A model generated the notes under the pieces. The model was not told the DNA's origin and made no database searches. It was given only the letters and a program-made list of their open reading frames with translations. From Siphonodentalium dalli (taxonomy: Eukaryota > Mollusca > Scaphopoda > Gadilida > Siphonodentaliidae), in contig CP136068.1 in assembly GCA_032622095.1 (NCBI GenBank), positions 115,493,509-115,557,508 on the forward strand: a stretch of 64,000 bases of DNA. The letters run 5' to 3'. Position numbers and translations under genes: made by a program. Below are positions 44,867 through 55,193 of this stretch, one piece after another (the stretch's first letter is position 1; each line of letters begins with the position of its first letter).

Positions 44867-46664
44867 TCAAATCCAGTCGTAAGTCGGGATTTTTTTTACC
44901 CTGTTCCAATGCATTCTCTTATATATGCGAGTCGACCATATGTCGCCTCGCATATATAAGAGAATGCATTGGCCTAACAATTTTTTACAATTTTAATAAT
45001 TGTTTCTTGTATTCTTTAACAATTTTATAATTTCACCCATACAGAGCCCCAGACAAACACGAGCAGACGACACTCTTCTATATGCTTCTATATATGTGTG
45101 GGGCTCCCTTAGTGATGCGGACCGGACCGGACCACCTTGGGTGGTCCGGTCCACTGCCAAGGCGGTCCAGTCCTGTCCGGTCCAGGCCATTCCGGTCCGG
45201 TACACATGCCTGGACCGGTCCAAAACGGCCCGGTCCACCTATATTAGGCTATATGTTAATGAATTCTCTGTTTTCTCAAAGTTTTTACTCTGTATAGTAC
45301 AAACTATAAGGTTACTGAGTTCAGTGCATTGCAATGGGTCCATATATGTTAAAACTTACATTGTTTGCCGATTGTATGCATCATTGCTGTCTCTGGTGGT
45401 ATATACTGGGAACAATGCACGATAATAGTATTTCTAGTAAAGCGAACATGCACTAATTAAATGTATTGGACATATATATAGCTAGGGCCAGAATGTGTTA
45501 TAACAAATCTAACATGGCACTCAACTGATCGTATGCATGATTCGTATCATACTTATTTTCATTAAATTGAAATTTAAACGAAATAATTATACTGATGACA
45601 ATTATACAAATGTGTACTAATATTTATTGCACACCAACTGGCTTATTTGTGCGGAATACAGCAAAATACAGATTAATTCAAACGTTCAATAAAAGATTGT
45701 GTATTGTTCTAGAATAATACAAACCGATTACGTCAACAACGTCATTGGCGACGTCAACTTTAACAGAAAATATCTTCACTAAATTATGAAGAATAGCCTA
45801 CATTAAGTAAGCGTTTGTTCAATTATATGAAAAATATCAACGTAAATGTTATTATATTAAAATACACAATCTTCAAAGTGTGCAATACACACAGAACAAC
45901 ACAGTGTTGTGAACATGTTAACGTTGTTGCACTCGTTTGTCGTCCCGCGAGATAAAACTCGAACCTCCGGTTACCATCGCGTCACAACAAACTCGTGCAA
46001 TAACGTTAACCAGTTCACACACTTGTGTCGTTCTATCTATGACTACTACATTAATATTGGAGTCTTGGAGATTGTGATGGCTGATTGTATAGTCCTGACA
46101 ATTATAGTTATATACCTATAAGTACAACTACTATTGGATTAATGTGACTGTCTTGTCTTTCATTATAAGGAAATTGACATGTACAAAGTACATCTATACA
46201 TTGTTTTCGTGGCATCAAACGTTTAATATATATTAACCACTTGAATGCGTCAATACATCGTTGCTAATTGATATGACGGCAAATACGCAATAATATTCGC
46301 GATAGTTTATTATAAATGAAGTAAAATAGTGGACCGGACCGGAGAGTACCGGACCGGCGGCAAAAAGCGGTCCGGTCCGGTCCAGTGACACCCGGTCCGG
46401 ACCGGACCGCGGTCCACCCCTGGACCGCGGACCGGACCGGTCCAAAGCGGTCCGGTCCGCATCACTAGGCTCCCTGCAGGGTAATGGATGTTTTTTATTT
46501 TATGTCCTAAAAATTGTAAGAAACATTTATTTAAAAAACATGATAAAAAATTGTTAGGCCAATGCATTCTCTTATATATGCGAGGCGACATATGGTCGAC
46601 TCGCATATATAAGAGAATGTATTGGCACAGGGTAAACAAAATCCCGACTTACGACTGGATTTGA
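44867..46664. mobile_element. hairpin-ended inverted-repeat element, interrupted by a hAT-like element
   Basis: The outer inverted repeat begins TCAAATCCAGTCGTAAGTCGG on both sides. Inside it, each end carries a ~67-bp palindrome, CCAATGCATTCTCTTATATATG... (44906-44972 and 46559-46625), then CCTAACAA. Without the hAT-like insert (45110-46467 plus one 8-bp duplication) the element is only ~430 bp, a miniature element. The same ~67-bp palindromes, also facing each other, bound the element at 58640-59085. Confidence 0.7.
45110..46467. mobile_element. non-autonomous hAT-like element rich in GGACCGG
   Basis: Terminal inverted repeats TAGTGATGCGGACCGGACCG (left) and its reverse complement (right) are flanked by perfect 8-bp duplications GGCTCCCT (45102-45109 and 46468-46475). 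An 8-bp duplication and a TAGTG start fit the hAT superfamily. Both ends carry many GGACCGG/CCGGTCC repeats; the middle is AT-rich. No transposase frame is present. The small open frames over the ends are repeat translations. Confidence 0.85.
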
Positions 46665-46876
46665 AACCGAAAGGAGATATCTGTCAATCGTAAAACTATT
46701 GGTGCACTGTGACGTCATACTACAGGGACTGTGTGTATAAGCTGTATAGCGACTGTAACGTGGATGGTAGTGAACTCGTTTAGACTCTGTAACGCGTAGC
46801 TTTTTGGAGAGTCTAATTTCGTGTTCATCCGTAAGTTAAAATTCATGATTTCCAGCGTGAAATAACACGGGCGAAG
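46665..46876. other. unassigned sequence with a CRE-like octamer
   Basis: TGACGTCA (46710-46717) and TATAA (46736-46740) are promoter-like but could be chance. A CC|GTAAGT donor-like site is at 46831. Confidence 0.25.
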
Positions 46877-47180
46877 ATGACTACGCCACCACCAACAACA
46901 ACACCAACAACAAACTCAGCAGGAACAGCAACAACAATGACAATGTCAACAACATCAGAAACAACAGCGACGATGACAACAACATCAACAACAATTGCTA
47001 CCACCACGACAACCATAACCACGACAACCACCACCACCATCACCACCATGACGACAACAACAACAACGACGACGACAGCAAGCGCCACCACTACAACAAC
47101 CACTGTAACAACACCAACGACGACGACCACGACAACAACAACAACAACAACCACCACAATAACAACAACGACGACTCGAG
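46877..47180 (+). repeat. ACN trinucleotide repeat, Thr-rich open frame
   Basis: About 290 bp of aca/acc/acg triplets. The frame from ATG 46877 reads almost all Thr (TTPPPTTTPTT...) and stays open to G|GTACCG at 47180, a possible donor in phase 1. That would be compatible with the lectin exon at 49144, as a mucin-like stalk, but no phase-1 acceptor was found on its left side. I treat it as a microsatellite in intron 1 with a small chance of being an alternative exon. Confidence 0.6.
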
Positions 47181-48103
47181 GTACCGTATATATATACAGC
47201 CATGCGTATGTTGCTGGAAGTCGGAAATATGCATTCTCTATTGCACGGGGCCATCCGTGGCTCAGTCGATCGGGTCAATATCACACGCAGCCGTCATAAA
47301 CCGTCCTGCGACTGCGTAACGGGTTCTATTTCTGATAAACGCAGATTCGCGGTGTATGCACTGGAAGGGTAACCTGATTAGTGTATTGGGCAAGTCAACG
47401 GCTTCTTGTCTGTGACGGTGTCATCAGCGTGTGATCTGCCATGAAAATAAACATCTCTTTTTTCTGTTCTCCAATAAAACTGACCACGACAGCAGCATAT
47501 ATCAACGCATATATGTTTTTCGTTTGGATCCAAATACTGGGGATTATTATTCACTATTGGGGCTTTTCGTCCTTACACATATCCTGCGTGGATAGTTCCG
47601 TGGCTGGAGAATAGACCACGCAAAGCGTTAATTGCGCTAGGAATTTCTCACTATACGTCGAAACAACCGAATATCGGAAATAGGTTGACAAAAGTGCCCA
47701 GATACACGAATCAGTTTGCCTTCCATCGACATGTATCACAAATCCGCGCTTTCATGGATTAGAACCGGCTTATGGCTTACGTTTGTCGTGTATCTTACCC
47801 ACTGAAAGGGGATCCGATTTGATATGAGGGCTACAATACAGCCCGCAGGAGAATAAATCATGTTTTGAACATCTAACTAATTCTCGGATGTTCAAAGTCT
47901 GATTGGTGGTCCCCGTATCCAGCGAATTTCAAAGGACCAAAAGTATCGAAGTTCTGTGTTTACTATACACTGTACATACATATAAACGAATATTCAGAAT
48001 TAATTAATGTATTGCTAGCCACGAAGTTAAAACCCGGCATGATACAAATCAAAGTCCGATGTTAAATATGATAGCCATGCATGCAGTCCCGGTAAATGTA
48101 AGT
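47181..48103. other. non-coding part of lectin intron 1
   Basis: No gene or repeat recognised. Confidence 0.35.
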
Positions 48104-48249
48104 ACAGTAATGCTCTAAGTAATCGACTCTTTAACCACAGCAGAATTATGGGTAACTTTTCAGGATTTAGTCGGATTTCCGACTAAATCCTGAAAAGTTA
48201 CCCATAATTCTGCTGTGGTTAAAGAGTCGATTAATTAGGGCATTACTGT
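48104..48249. mobile_element. mariner-like MITE: 71-bp-arm hairpin
   Basis: 48104-48174 and 48179-48249 are inverted copies with very few mismatches, separated by ATTT. The ends read TA-CAGTAATG ... CATTACTG-TA, so a TA duplication and CAGT start fit a Tc1/mariner-derived miniature element. The transcript would fold into a long hairpin. Confidence 0.8.
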
Positions 48250-49143
48250 ATATCAAAATTTTCACATTCGGTGATATTGGTATCACGCATTGGCAATGAA
48301 CTTTGTACACTGAAGCCCGTGGTCGGTAGTCTAGGCGCGCTTGGTGCACGACTGGGGTGAACGCTACCAGAATTATTGCATTTATAATAGACATTTCATT
48401 ATTTCCTAATTCGCATGACATTGTAACATATTAACTCTGCCTCTGCTATTGATTTTCACCAGTTCAGAAGTACGTTCTGAAAACCACAAAAAAAAAAAAC
48501 GAAAAACAAACAGTTGAATGGCGCAGTGAACAAAGACGCTTGGGTGCAGCGCATAAACTACATTATCCCACACCAATAAATGAGATTTCCATAATAAGGC
48601 TATCTGTGATACATGTAGCTCAGACCCAACAGGACCCACATGCAAATTTAGTAACGTAGTGGGTTCTACTTCATCGTTTTTCTGCGGTTTCACAAAGTCT
48701 CTCCCATGGTCCCTCTATTTGTAATTGATTTGGTAAGTGCATTGTTGGTTCAAATTTACCAAAATGTTCCATATATATACTGCTGGCTATTTGTGGGAAT
48801 TTATAGAAAACTAAGATTGTTGCTTATGTAACCGCCATCTTGGTGGATAACTTTGAAATGATTTTGCGCTGAAAAGATACACATTTGATCCGGAAACTTT
48901 TTTACCGCTCCATGCGTGGATAAACATTTTGCCACCGGGGCATTTTAAATGGATCCACCGGAAACCCCCGAAAGATAAAAACATTATATCCGAAAACGCG
49001 CACTAACCAAAATCGAGATTTGGCGGCCGGACTATGTGAACATATTTCAATAATGTTTAATTTAATAATTTATCCATATATTAAAATTTGTTAGCATGTA
49101 ATGGGGCGAACTTCTGGCCACTAAATTATATTATATTAACCAG
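48250..49143. other. non-coding part of lectin intron 1
   Basis: AT-rich, no gene recognised; ends with TTATATTAACCAG, the predicted splice acceptor for the next exon. Confidence 0.4.
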
Positions 49144-49344
49144 CTTGCTCCAGCTTTCCCGACTTCAACAGTTACACGCTCGGGGGGAAGTCAGTCTGCA
49201 TCAGTCATTATCCATCACCGACACTCGATCGCAACGAAGCAGTGGCATTTTGTACAACAATGGGTGCCCACTTGTTCAGGGTGGAATCTGGGACCATGCG
49301 AGATGATCTACAAAAATGGCTGACGGATAGAAGTCACACAGGAG
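49144..49344 (+). CDS. lectin-like gene exon 2, N-terminal half of a C-type lectin domain
   Basis: 201 bases bounded by an AG acceptor (AACCAG|CT) and a GT donor (GGAG|GTTGG), phase 1 on both sides. It encodes CSSFPDFNSYTLGGKSVC, then DRNEAVAFCTTMGAHLF and RVESGTMRDDLQKWL. This is the classic start of a C-type lectin-like domain: a paired N-terminal Cys hairpin, a helix with ...EAVAFC, then M-G-A-H-L-x-R-V-x-S and the second helix. It is expected to be secreted. The match to the next exon in both phase and domain order strongly supports a single gene. Confidence 0.75.
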
Positions 49345-49528
49345 GTTGGTTCGTCTTCTATATTACCGTCACAATTATGTCGAGCACATTTATCTTCATA
49401 GGGGTTCCAAGCCCTCTACAATGTATAACGCATCCATGTCGTTATTCGGTTCTCGTATCCATCCAAAGGGAGGGTAATCGGGATCGTACATCGTGAGAAG
49501 TTTGTCAGTTCAGCGTGTCGTCCTAATT

Positions 49529-49681
49529 ATCCGCACATTATCTGCTTATAAATAATTAATTTTAGGTAGATAATCTGCTCACAACTGACTCATTTTGAGT
49601 CGATAATGTGCTGAATATGAGAACATTTTAGTCACATTATCGACTAATAATGAGGCTATTCTAAGCAGATTATGTGCGGAC
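49529..49681. repeat. ~150-bp MITE-like inverted repeat in lectin intron 2
   Basis: tccgcacattatctgctta at the left faces taagcagattatgtgcgga at the right. Internal half-copies of the same ATTATSTGC core alternate in orientation (near 49570, 49605 and 49640), and another degraded pair lies at 49785-49860. Confidence 0.6.
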
Positions 49682-49992
49682 AATGATATAAATTCTCCAT
49701 CCCACGACTTTACAGGTGAACGCTCTTTGACATGCGTTTTCACTGTGGCCCGCCATAAAACGAAATAACGGCTATGACTCTATTATCTGCTTATTTGAGA
49801 ATCAAATAATCACACTATGCACCTATTTCAAAATATAGGTCGATTATGTGCGTATCTGTGCGCGGATATGTTGGTCGGTTGCTTGACGGTAGTGGGTTGT
49901 TCGATCTTGTGCCCATGTGTAGTGAAGTTATTTACAATTGATATTAACCATTTGTGTTTCTTAAAACCATAAGAATGACACCATCGTAATAT

Positions 49993-50461
49993 GAGGGTAT
50001 CACCCCCCCCCCCCTTTTCGGTACGCGGGATTCAGGGTGTTTTGACGCCGTACGCGGGATTCATACCCACGAATTATCTGGTATTCGAGTTCAAGCAAAA
50101 CATCTTGGACGCAGGTTTTGATGGCGCAAAATAATATTTTGTGCTAGTTATCTGTATGGATGAGTGGATGAATAGCTTCTTGGGCATATTCGACCACCAT
50201 GCCATCATAAAGTATCATTAATCGTATCATAACGGCCTCATAACGCCCATAACGCGACCGGCGTCTCTTCGGTCGTTAACCGGAAAGCGTCCGGTAACTA
50301 TATTTGATTTGTGTTCCAATTCCAAACTTTTAATTAACCGGTATATTATAACAGTCAATTTGTATGTCATTTATCGCATATTATTTCTTAACATGTAATC
50401 AGGATTCACCCCCCAAAATTAACTGGTATTCAGGATTTAGGGGGGGGGGGGTGATACCCTC
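49993..50461. mobile_element. 469-bp element with GAGGGTATCACCCC inverted ends
   Basis: The left end GAGGGTATCACCCCCCCC is mirrored by GGGGGGGGTGATACCCTC on the right. TAATAT flanks both sides (49987-49992 and 50462-50467), a possible 6-bp target duplication. No coding capacity. It abuts the large palindrome. Confidence 0.65.
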
Positions 50462-50559
50462 TAATATGGTAACATCATATAGTCGGTCTCAGAAACACGC
50501 TCCGTAGGGAAATGGTGTTTCATGGTGCCGGCTGATTTTTGAAAAAAGGTGCCCAAGTG

Positions 50560-51130
50560 AGGGTTTTAGGGGCCTGAACCCCAATTTCGAGTTTCAGCCC
50601 TTTTTTCTCAGATTTCACACCAATAAATAATATTTGTTAGTTCAATTCACTTAAATGTAGTAAGCATACATTAATGCTCATCATATTCCAGCGAAATTTT
50701 TGTAAAAAGAACCAAAATTAGGGTTTTAGCAGCCTGAACCCCAATTTTGGGGTTCAGCCCTTATTCCCCAGATTGTATGCCTAAAAACATATTTGATTCT
50801 CCCCAATAAGTTTAATTTACTATGCAATAATATTGATATTCTTTGTACCATTTTTAAAGATAGTTTTAAGTTCTAAAATCAGGGTTTCAGGGGCCTGAAC
50901 CCCAATTTTGGGTTTCAAACTTTTTGGTCAAATTTGACATCCTAGATAAATAATTTTTCTGTCTCTTTCACTTCAATTTAGTAGTTATTATCATTTCTAG
51001 TGTTGGTTCTGATAGGATATTGCCCAAATTGTCACAAAATTAGGTTTATGGGCCTGAACCCCCAATATTGAGGGTCTTAACCCCAATTTTGATGTTCTGC
51101 CCTAAAAACCCTAAATTGTGGGCCAGTTTT
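50560..51130. repeat. ~160-bp repeats in the left palindrome arm
   Basis: ggcctgaaccccaattt recurs near 50571, 50730, 50893 and 51051. Each copy is followed by its own near-reverse complement (ttggggttcagccc), so every unit carries a small hairpin. Mirrored in the right arm at about 54140-54665. Confidence 0.7.
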
Positions 51131-51862
51131 CCAGAATTGGCACTTTCTTCCAACTTATAATCCAAGCTACAGCTTCATATACAGTTAGTATATCCTGTCC
51201 CAATTATTGTAACAAATTATATCCATTTAACAGTAAATTAACACCCAAAAATGTATAATAAAGATATAGAAAGCTCATTTTCTTTAAGATATTTGATAAA
51301 TTGGCTTGTGTAAAATCTTCAATACGATAGATAAAACGACTAATCAAGTAATTTCCAATTCAGGGGAAACTATGTTCCATTATATCTGCTTATTCCTAAT
51401 TTTTTTTTAGCATTGTTCCGCATGTTTTTTGAATTATGGTCAACTTTGAAAAGTTCCAGAAGCACAAATTTTGAATACTGAAAATCAATCTGGAGTTACA
51501 AATATGGAAGGTGAGTAAAATATAGCATTGAAACAATCAATTGTTATGTTAATATATACATTGGGAGTGTTTATTTGATGAAATGAGTCCAAACAAAATA
51601 TTGAGATACAATTTGAGCTTTCTGCATAGTATGTGCATGTACATCAACAAGGTCAATGTTAGAGAAATATTTTTCACAAATAATTTTGTGACATATCATG
51701 ATTTAAGCAAATGTTCATTTTTCTAAACCCTACTCTAACAATTTAAGCGGAGAAAATTTTAATTCAAATGACTATGGCTTACTTAACCCTTATCTGTTGA
51801 AAAAAGTATGGAAAGCCATTTCGTTAATAATTAAATTAATTTAGTAATATTTAACTCAAGAT

Positions 51863-51997
51863 TAACTCTTTCAAGATGGGAGCTGCGCAGATGCATCATT
51901 AAGAACCTTGTGCCAGTGCTTTATCTTATCTATGTGAATTGCCCATACATTGATTGGCACAGGGTTTTCAGGAAGCTCCAGTCATGAAATGGTTAAG
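51863..51997. mobile_element. TTAA-edged miniature element in the left arm
   Basis: TTAACTCTTTCAAGATGGGAGC at the left faces GGAAGCTCCAGTCATGAAATGGTTAA at the right: an imperfect inverted repeat with TTAA on both edges, as expected of piggyBac-like targets. Mirrored at about 53264-53405 in the right arm; related ends surround the hairpin element at 58593-59134. Confidence 0.5.
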
Positions 51998-52052
51998 CAA
52001 AATTAATAAAATGTTTCCAACTCTAATATTCTGACTATTCTTCTAATTTCAG

Positions 52053-52600
52053 ATGCTGATAAGTCACCAGTGGTGGAAGATGAGAGTCACCAAGATAGTG
52101 CAGGTGTTCAAAGCACTGATGATTACTTACCGGAACCAAAATTCACAGCGACACATGTTGCTCATGGCAGGGTGATGTGCCAGATATGTTTCACTGGTTG
52201 TGACAAAAAGCAGTAAGAGGGCAGGATTTCAGAAGATTACTGACAATGACAAATTTGAAAGTTTTGCCGAACAATGGAAGAGTGTTATTCATTCATACAA
52301 TAAAGTTCATGAAATGGTGAATTGGACAGATCCGAGAGAAAAATGGGCTCATAAACAGTCCTCCTTTTTCGAAGAAGCTCACATAAAGTCACAACGTAAA
52401 ATACTATCGCCTCCACAATCATCTCTCCGAAAGTTAACCAATTCCAGGACAAACTAAATTCAAATGACTCTGTTTCATCATCCATGGTTTGACGCAGTGC
52501 TAGGTGAGTTCTAAAGTACACATCATCATGGAAGAATGAGGAGAAGAAGAGTTGCATTACTAGTATATGTAATAAGGACATATACACCAAAGGAAGACTA
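52053..52600 (+). pseudogene. left-arm copy of a Cys-containing protein exon, frameshifted
   Basis: After TTCTAATTTCAG| the sequence encodes ADKSPVVEDESHQDS, then HGRVMCQICFTGCDKK. It is then shifted: an A-run is shorter than in the right arm, giving an early TAA at 52214. It continues in another frame (SKRAGFQKITDNDKFESFAE) to a stop at 52457, with the tail disrupted further. No catalytic domain is visible. The CxxC pairs suggest zinc binding. I do not recognise the family with confidence. Confidence 0.55.
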
Positions 52601-52640
52601 ATTCCTGTACAAACAATTACAATAACACAGAAAGTTGAAA

Positions 52641-53203
52641 CTACATTGAAAGAATTAGTCTTCCTTTGGTGTATATGTCCTTATTACATATAATGCAACT
52701 CTCCTTCTCCTCATTCTTCCATGATGATGTGTACTTTAGAACTCTTCTAGAACTGCGTCGAACTGTGGGTGATGAAACAGAATCATTTGAATTTAGTTTG
52801 TCCTGGATTTGGTTAACTTTCGGAGATGATTGTGGAGGCGATAGTATTTTATGTTGTGACTTTATGTGAGCTTCTTTGAAAAAGAAGGACTTGCACGGTT
52901 TATGAGCCCATTCTTCTCTCGGATCTGTCCAATTCACTATTTCATGAACTTTATTGTATCAATGAATAACACTCTTCCATTGTTCGGCAAAACTTTCAAA
53001 TTTGTCATTGTCAGTAATCTTCTGAAATCCTGCCCTCTTACTGTTTTTTTTGTCACAACCAGTAAAACATATCTGGCACATCACCCTGCCATGAGCAACA
53101 TGTGTCGCTGTGAATTTTGGTTCCGGTAAGTAATCATCAGTGCTTTGAACACCTGCACTATCTTGGTGACTCTCATCTTCCACCACTGGTGACTTATCAG
53201 CAT
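52641..53203 (-). pseudogene. right-arm copy of the same Cys-containing exon, one nonsense codon
   Basis: The better-preserved copy. From the acceptor-like site (exon start 53203) it reads through VMCQICFTGCDKKNSKRAG and FESFAEQWKSVIH to a TGA where the left arm has a Ser codon (TCA), then resumes in the same frame: NWTDPREEWAHKPCKSFF, VRRSSRRVLKYTSSW and ESCIICNKDIYTKGRLI before running into the palindrome centre. Two CxxC pairs and a basic stretch are the only features. The layout vaguely resembles large uncharacterised Cys-rich proteins common in invertebrate genomes, possibly element-borne. The 3' end of the gene is missing in both arms. Confidence 0.55.
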
Positions 53204-54984
53204 CTGAAATTAGAAGAATAGTCAGAAGATTAGAGTTGGAAACATTACAGATATTAATATTGCTTAACCCTTTCATGACTGGAGCTTCCTGAAAACCCTG
53301 TGCCAAATGTATGGGCAATTCACATAGATAAGATAAAGCACTGAAAGCACTGGCACATGGTTCTTAATGATGCACCTGCGCAGCTCCCATCTTGAAAGAG
53401 TTTATCTTGAGTTAAATATTACTAAATTAATTTAATTATTAACGAAATGACTTTCCATACTTTTGTCAACAGATAAGGGTTAAGTAAGCCATAGTCATTT
53501 GAATTAAAATTTTCTCCGCTTAAATTGTTAGAGTAGGGTCTAGAAAAATGAACATTTGCTTAAATCATGATATGTCACAAAATTATTTGTGAAAAATATT
53601 TCTCTAACATTGACCTTGTAGATGTACATGCACATACTATGAACAAAGCTAAAATTGTATTTCAATATGTTGTTTGGACTCATTTCATCAAATAAACACT
53701 CCCAATGTATATATTAACATAACAATTGATTGTTTCAATGCTATATTTTACTCACCTTCCATATTTGTAACTCCAGATTGATTTTCAGTTTTAAAAATTT
53801 GTGCTTCTGGAACTTTTCAAAGTTGACCATAATTCAAAAAACATGGAACCGGAAGCGGAACAATGCTAAACAAAAATTAGGAATAACCAGATATGATGGA
53901 ACATAGTTTCCTGAATTGGAAATAACTTGATTAGTCGTTTTATCTATCGTATTGAAGATTTACACAAGCCAATTTATCAAATATCTTAAAGAAAATGAGC
54001 TTTCTTTTTCTTTATTATACATTTTGGGTGTTAAATGGATATGATTTATTCAAATAATTGGGACAGGATATACTAACTGTATTTGAAGCTGTAGCTTGGA
54101 TTATAAGTTGGAAGAAAGTGCCAATTCTGGAAAACTGGCCCACAATTTAAGGGTTTTTAGGGCAGAACATCAAAATTGGGGTTCAGACCCTCAATATTGG
54201 GAGTTCAGACCCATAAACCCTAATTTTGTGACAATTTGGGCAATATCCTATCAGCACCAACACTAGAAATGATAATTACTACTAAATTGAAGTGAAAGAG
54301 ACAGAAAATGTATTTATCTAGGATGTCAAATTTTGACCAATAAGTTTGAAACCCAAAATTGGGGTTCAGGCCCCTGAAACCCTGATTTTAGATCTTAAAA
54401 CTATTTTTAAAAATGGTACAAAGAATATCAATATTATTGCATAGTAAATTAAACTTATTGGGGGGAATCAAATATATTTTTAGGCATACAATCTGGGGAA
54501 TAAGGGCTGAACCCCAAAAATTGGGGTTCAGGCTGCTAAAACCCTAATTTTGGTTCTTTTTACAAAAATTTAAGTGAATTAAACTAACAAATATTATTTA
54601 TTGGTGTGAAATCTGAGAAAAAAGGGCTGAAACTCGAAATTGGGGTTCAGGCCCCTAAAACCCTAACTTGGGCACCTTTTTAAAAAAATCAGCCGGCACC
54701 ATGAAATTCCTCATCGAAAAGTACCCTCGAAACCATTCTCAATATAAAGTGAACACCATTTCCCTACGGAGCGTGTTTCTGAGACCGACTAATAGGCTCA
54801 CAGTTATTCCGATCCATGTAAGTTATCATGTCGAAAGTGTTAACGTTTGTGATGCCACCTCGAATGAAAAGATATTCTACTAAAACAAATCACAGACGAG
54901 AGCAGCTTTCGTGTCAGACCTGTGCTTTATCGTACATTATTTTGTACACAATCTGATTTTCATGTTCGATGTATATTTTCTCAG

Positions 54985-55193
54985 ATGTCTTCATCGACGG
55001 AGAAAAAACATATGGTAATCAGACTGTCTACAGCTGGGACGGCACCGTGCTGCCATGGCTCGAGTGGGGTCCTGGTCAACCGGAGCCACCTGAGACGGAT
55101 ATGTACATGCAGCTAAGAAAAGATGGCGGCCGCTACAAGTCAAACGATGGTCTTGGAGGAAACCCAAAAAAGACACTTTGTCAACGACCTTAG
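54985..55193 (+). CDS. lectin-like gene exon 3, C-terminal half of a C-type lectin domain
   Basis: The exon starts after TATTTTCTCAG| in phase 1, matching exon 2, and ends at TAG 55191-55193. It encodes DVFIDGEKTYGNQTVYSWDG, then LPWLEWGPGQPEPPETDMY and a final KKTLCQRP. W-x-x-W-x-P-G-Q-P and the last Cys are hallmarks of the C-type lectin fold. The sugar/calcium motifs are altered (QPE in place of EPN/QPD; KSND in place of WND). Both cysteines of the inner disulfide are absent, while the outer pair (AFC in exon 2, TLC here) is kept. With exons 1 and 2 the total is 456 bases, exactly 152 codons, a usual size for a small secreted lectin. Confidence 0.75.

Larger units (their letters stand above)
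50480..54791. repeat. 4.3-kb near-perfect palindrome inside a lectin intron
   Basis: The left arm (50480-52604) and right arm (52652-54791) are inverted copies separated by 47 bases (52605-52651). Sampled identity is about 95-99%. The outer ends read TA-GTCGGTCTCAG ... CTGAGACCGAC-TA, so a TA-flanked fold-back element is possible. The right arm has ~46 extra bases near its outer end (54709-54754). Each arm contains, from outside in, four ~160-bp repeats, a TTAA-edged miniature element, and part of a Cys-containing coding sequence with its own splice-acceptor-like site. Because both arms carry all of these, the inversion-duplication came after them. Confidence 0.9.

Noticed and set aside
45000-45425. 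141-codon frame over the hAT-like left end
   Set aside because: It crosses the hAT boundary and the GGACCGG repeats; no transposase motifs.
46843-47284. Val-rich and Cys/Gly-rich minus-strand frames
   Set aside because: They are reverse translations of the ACN trinucleotide repeat.
50480-54791. palindrome dismissed as an assembly artefact
   Set aside because: The arms differ by substitutions, different coding lesions and a ~46-base indel, which an artificial mirrored join would not show; long reads should still confirm it.
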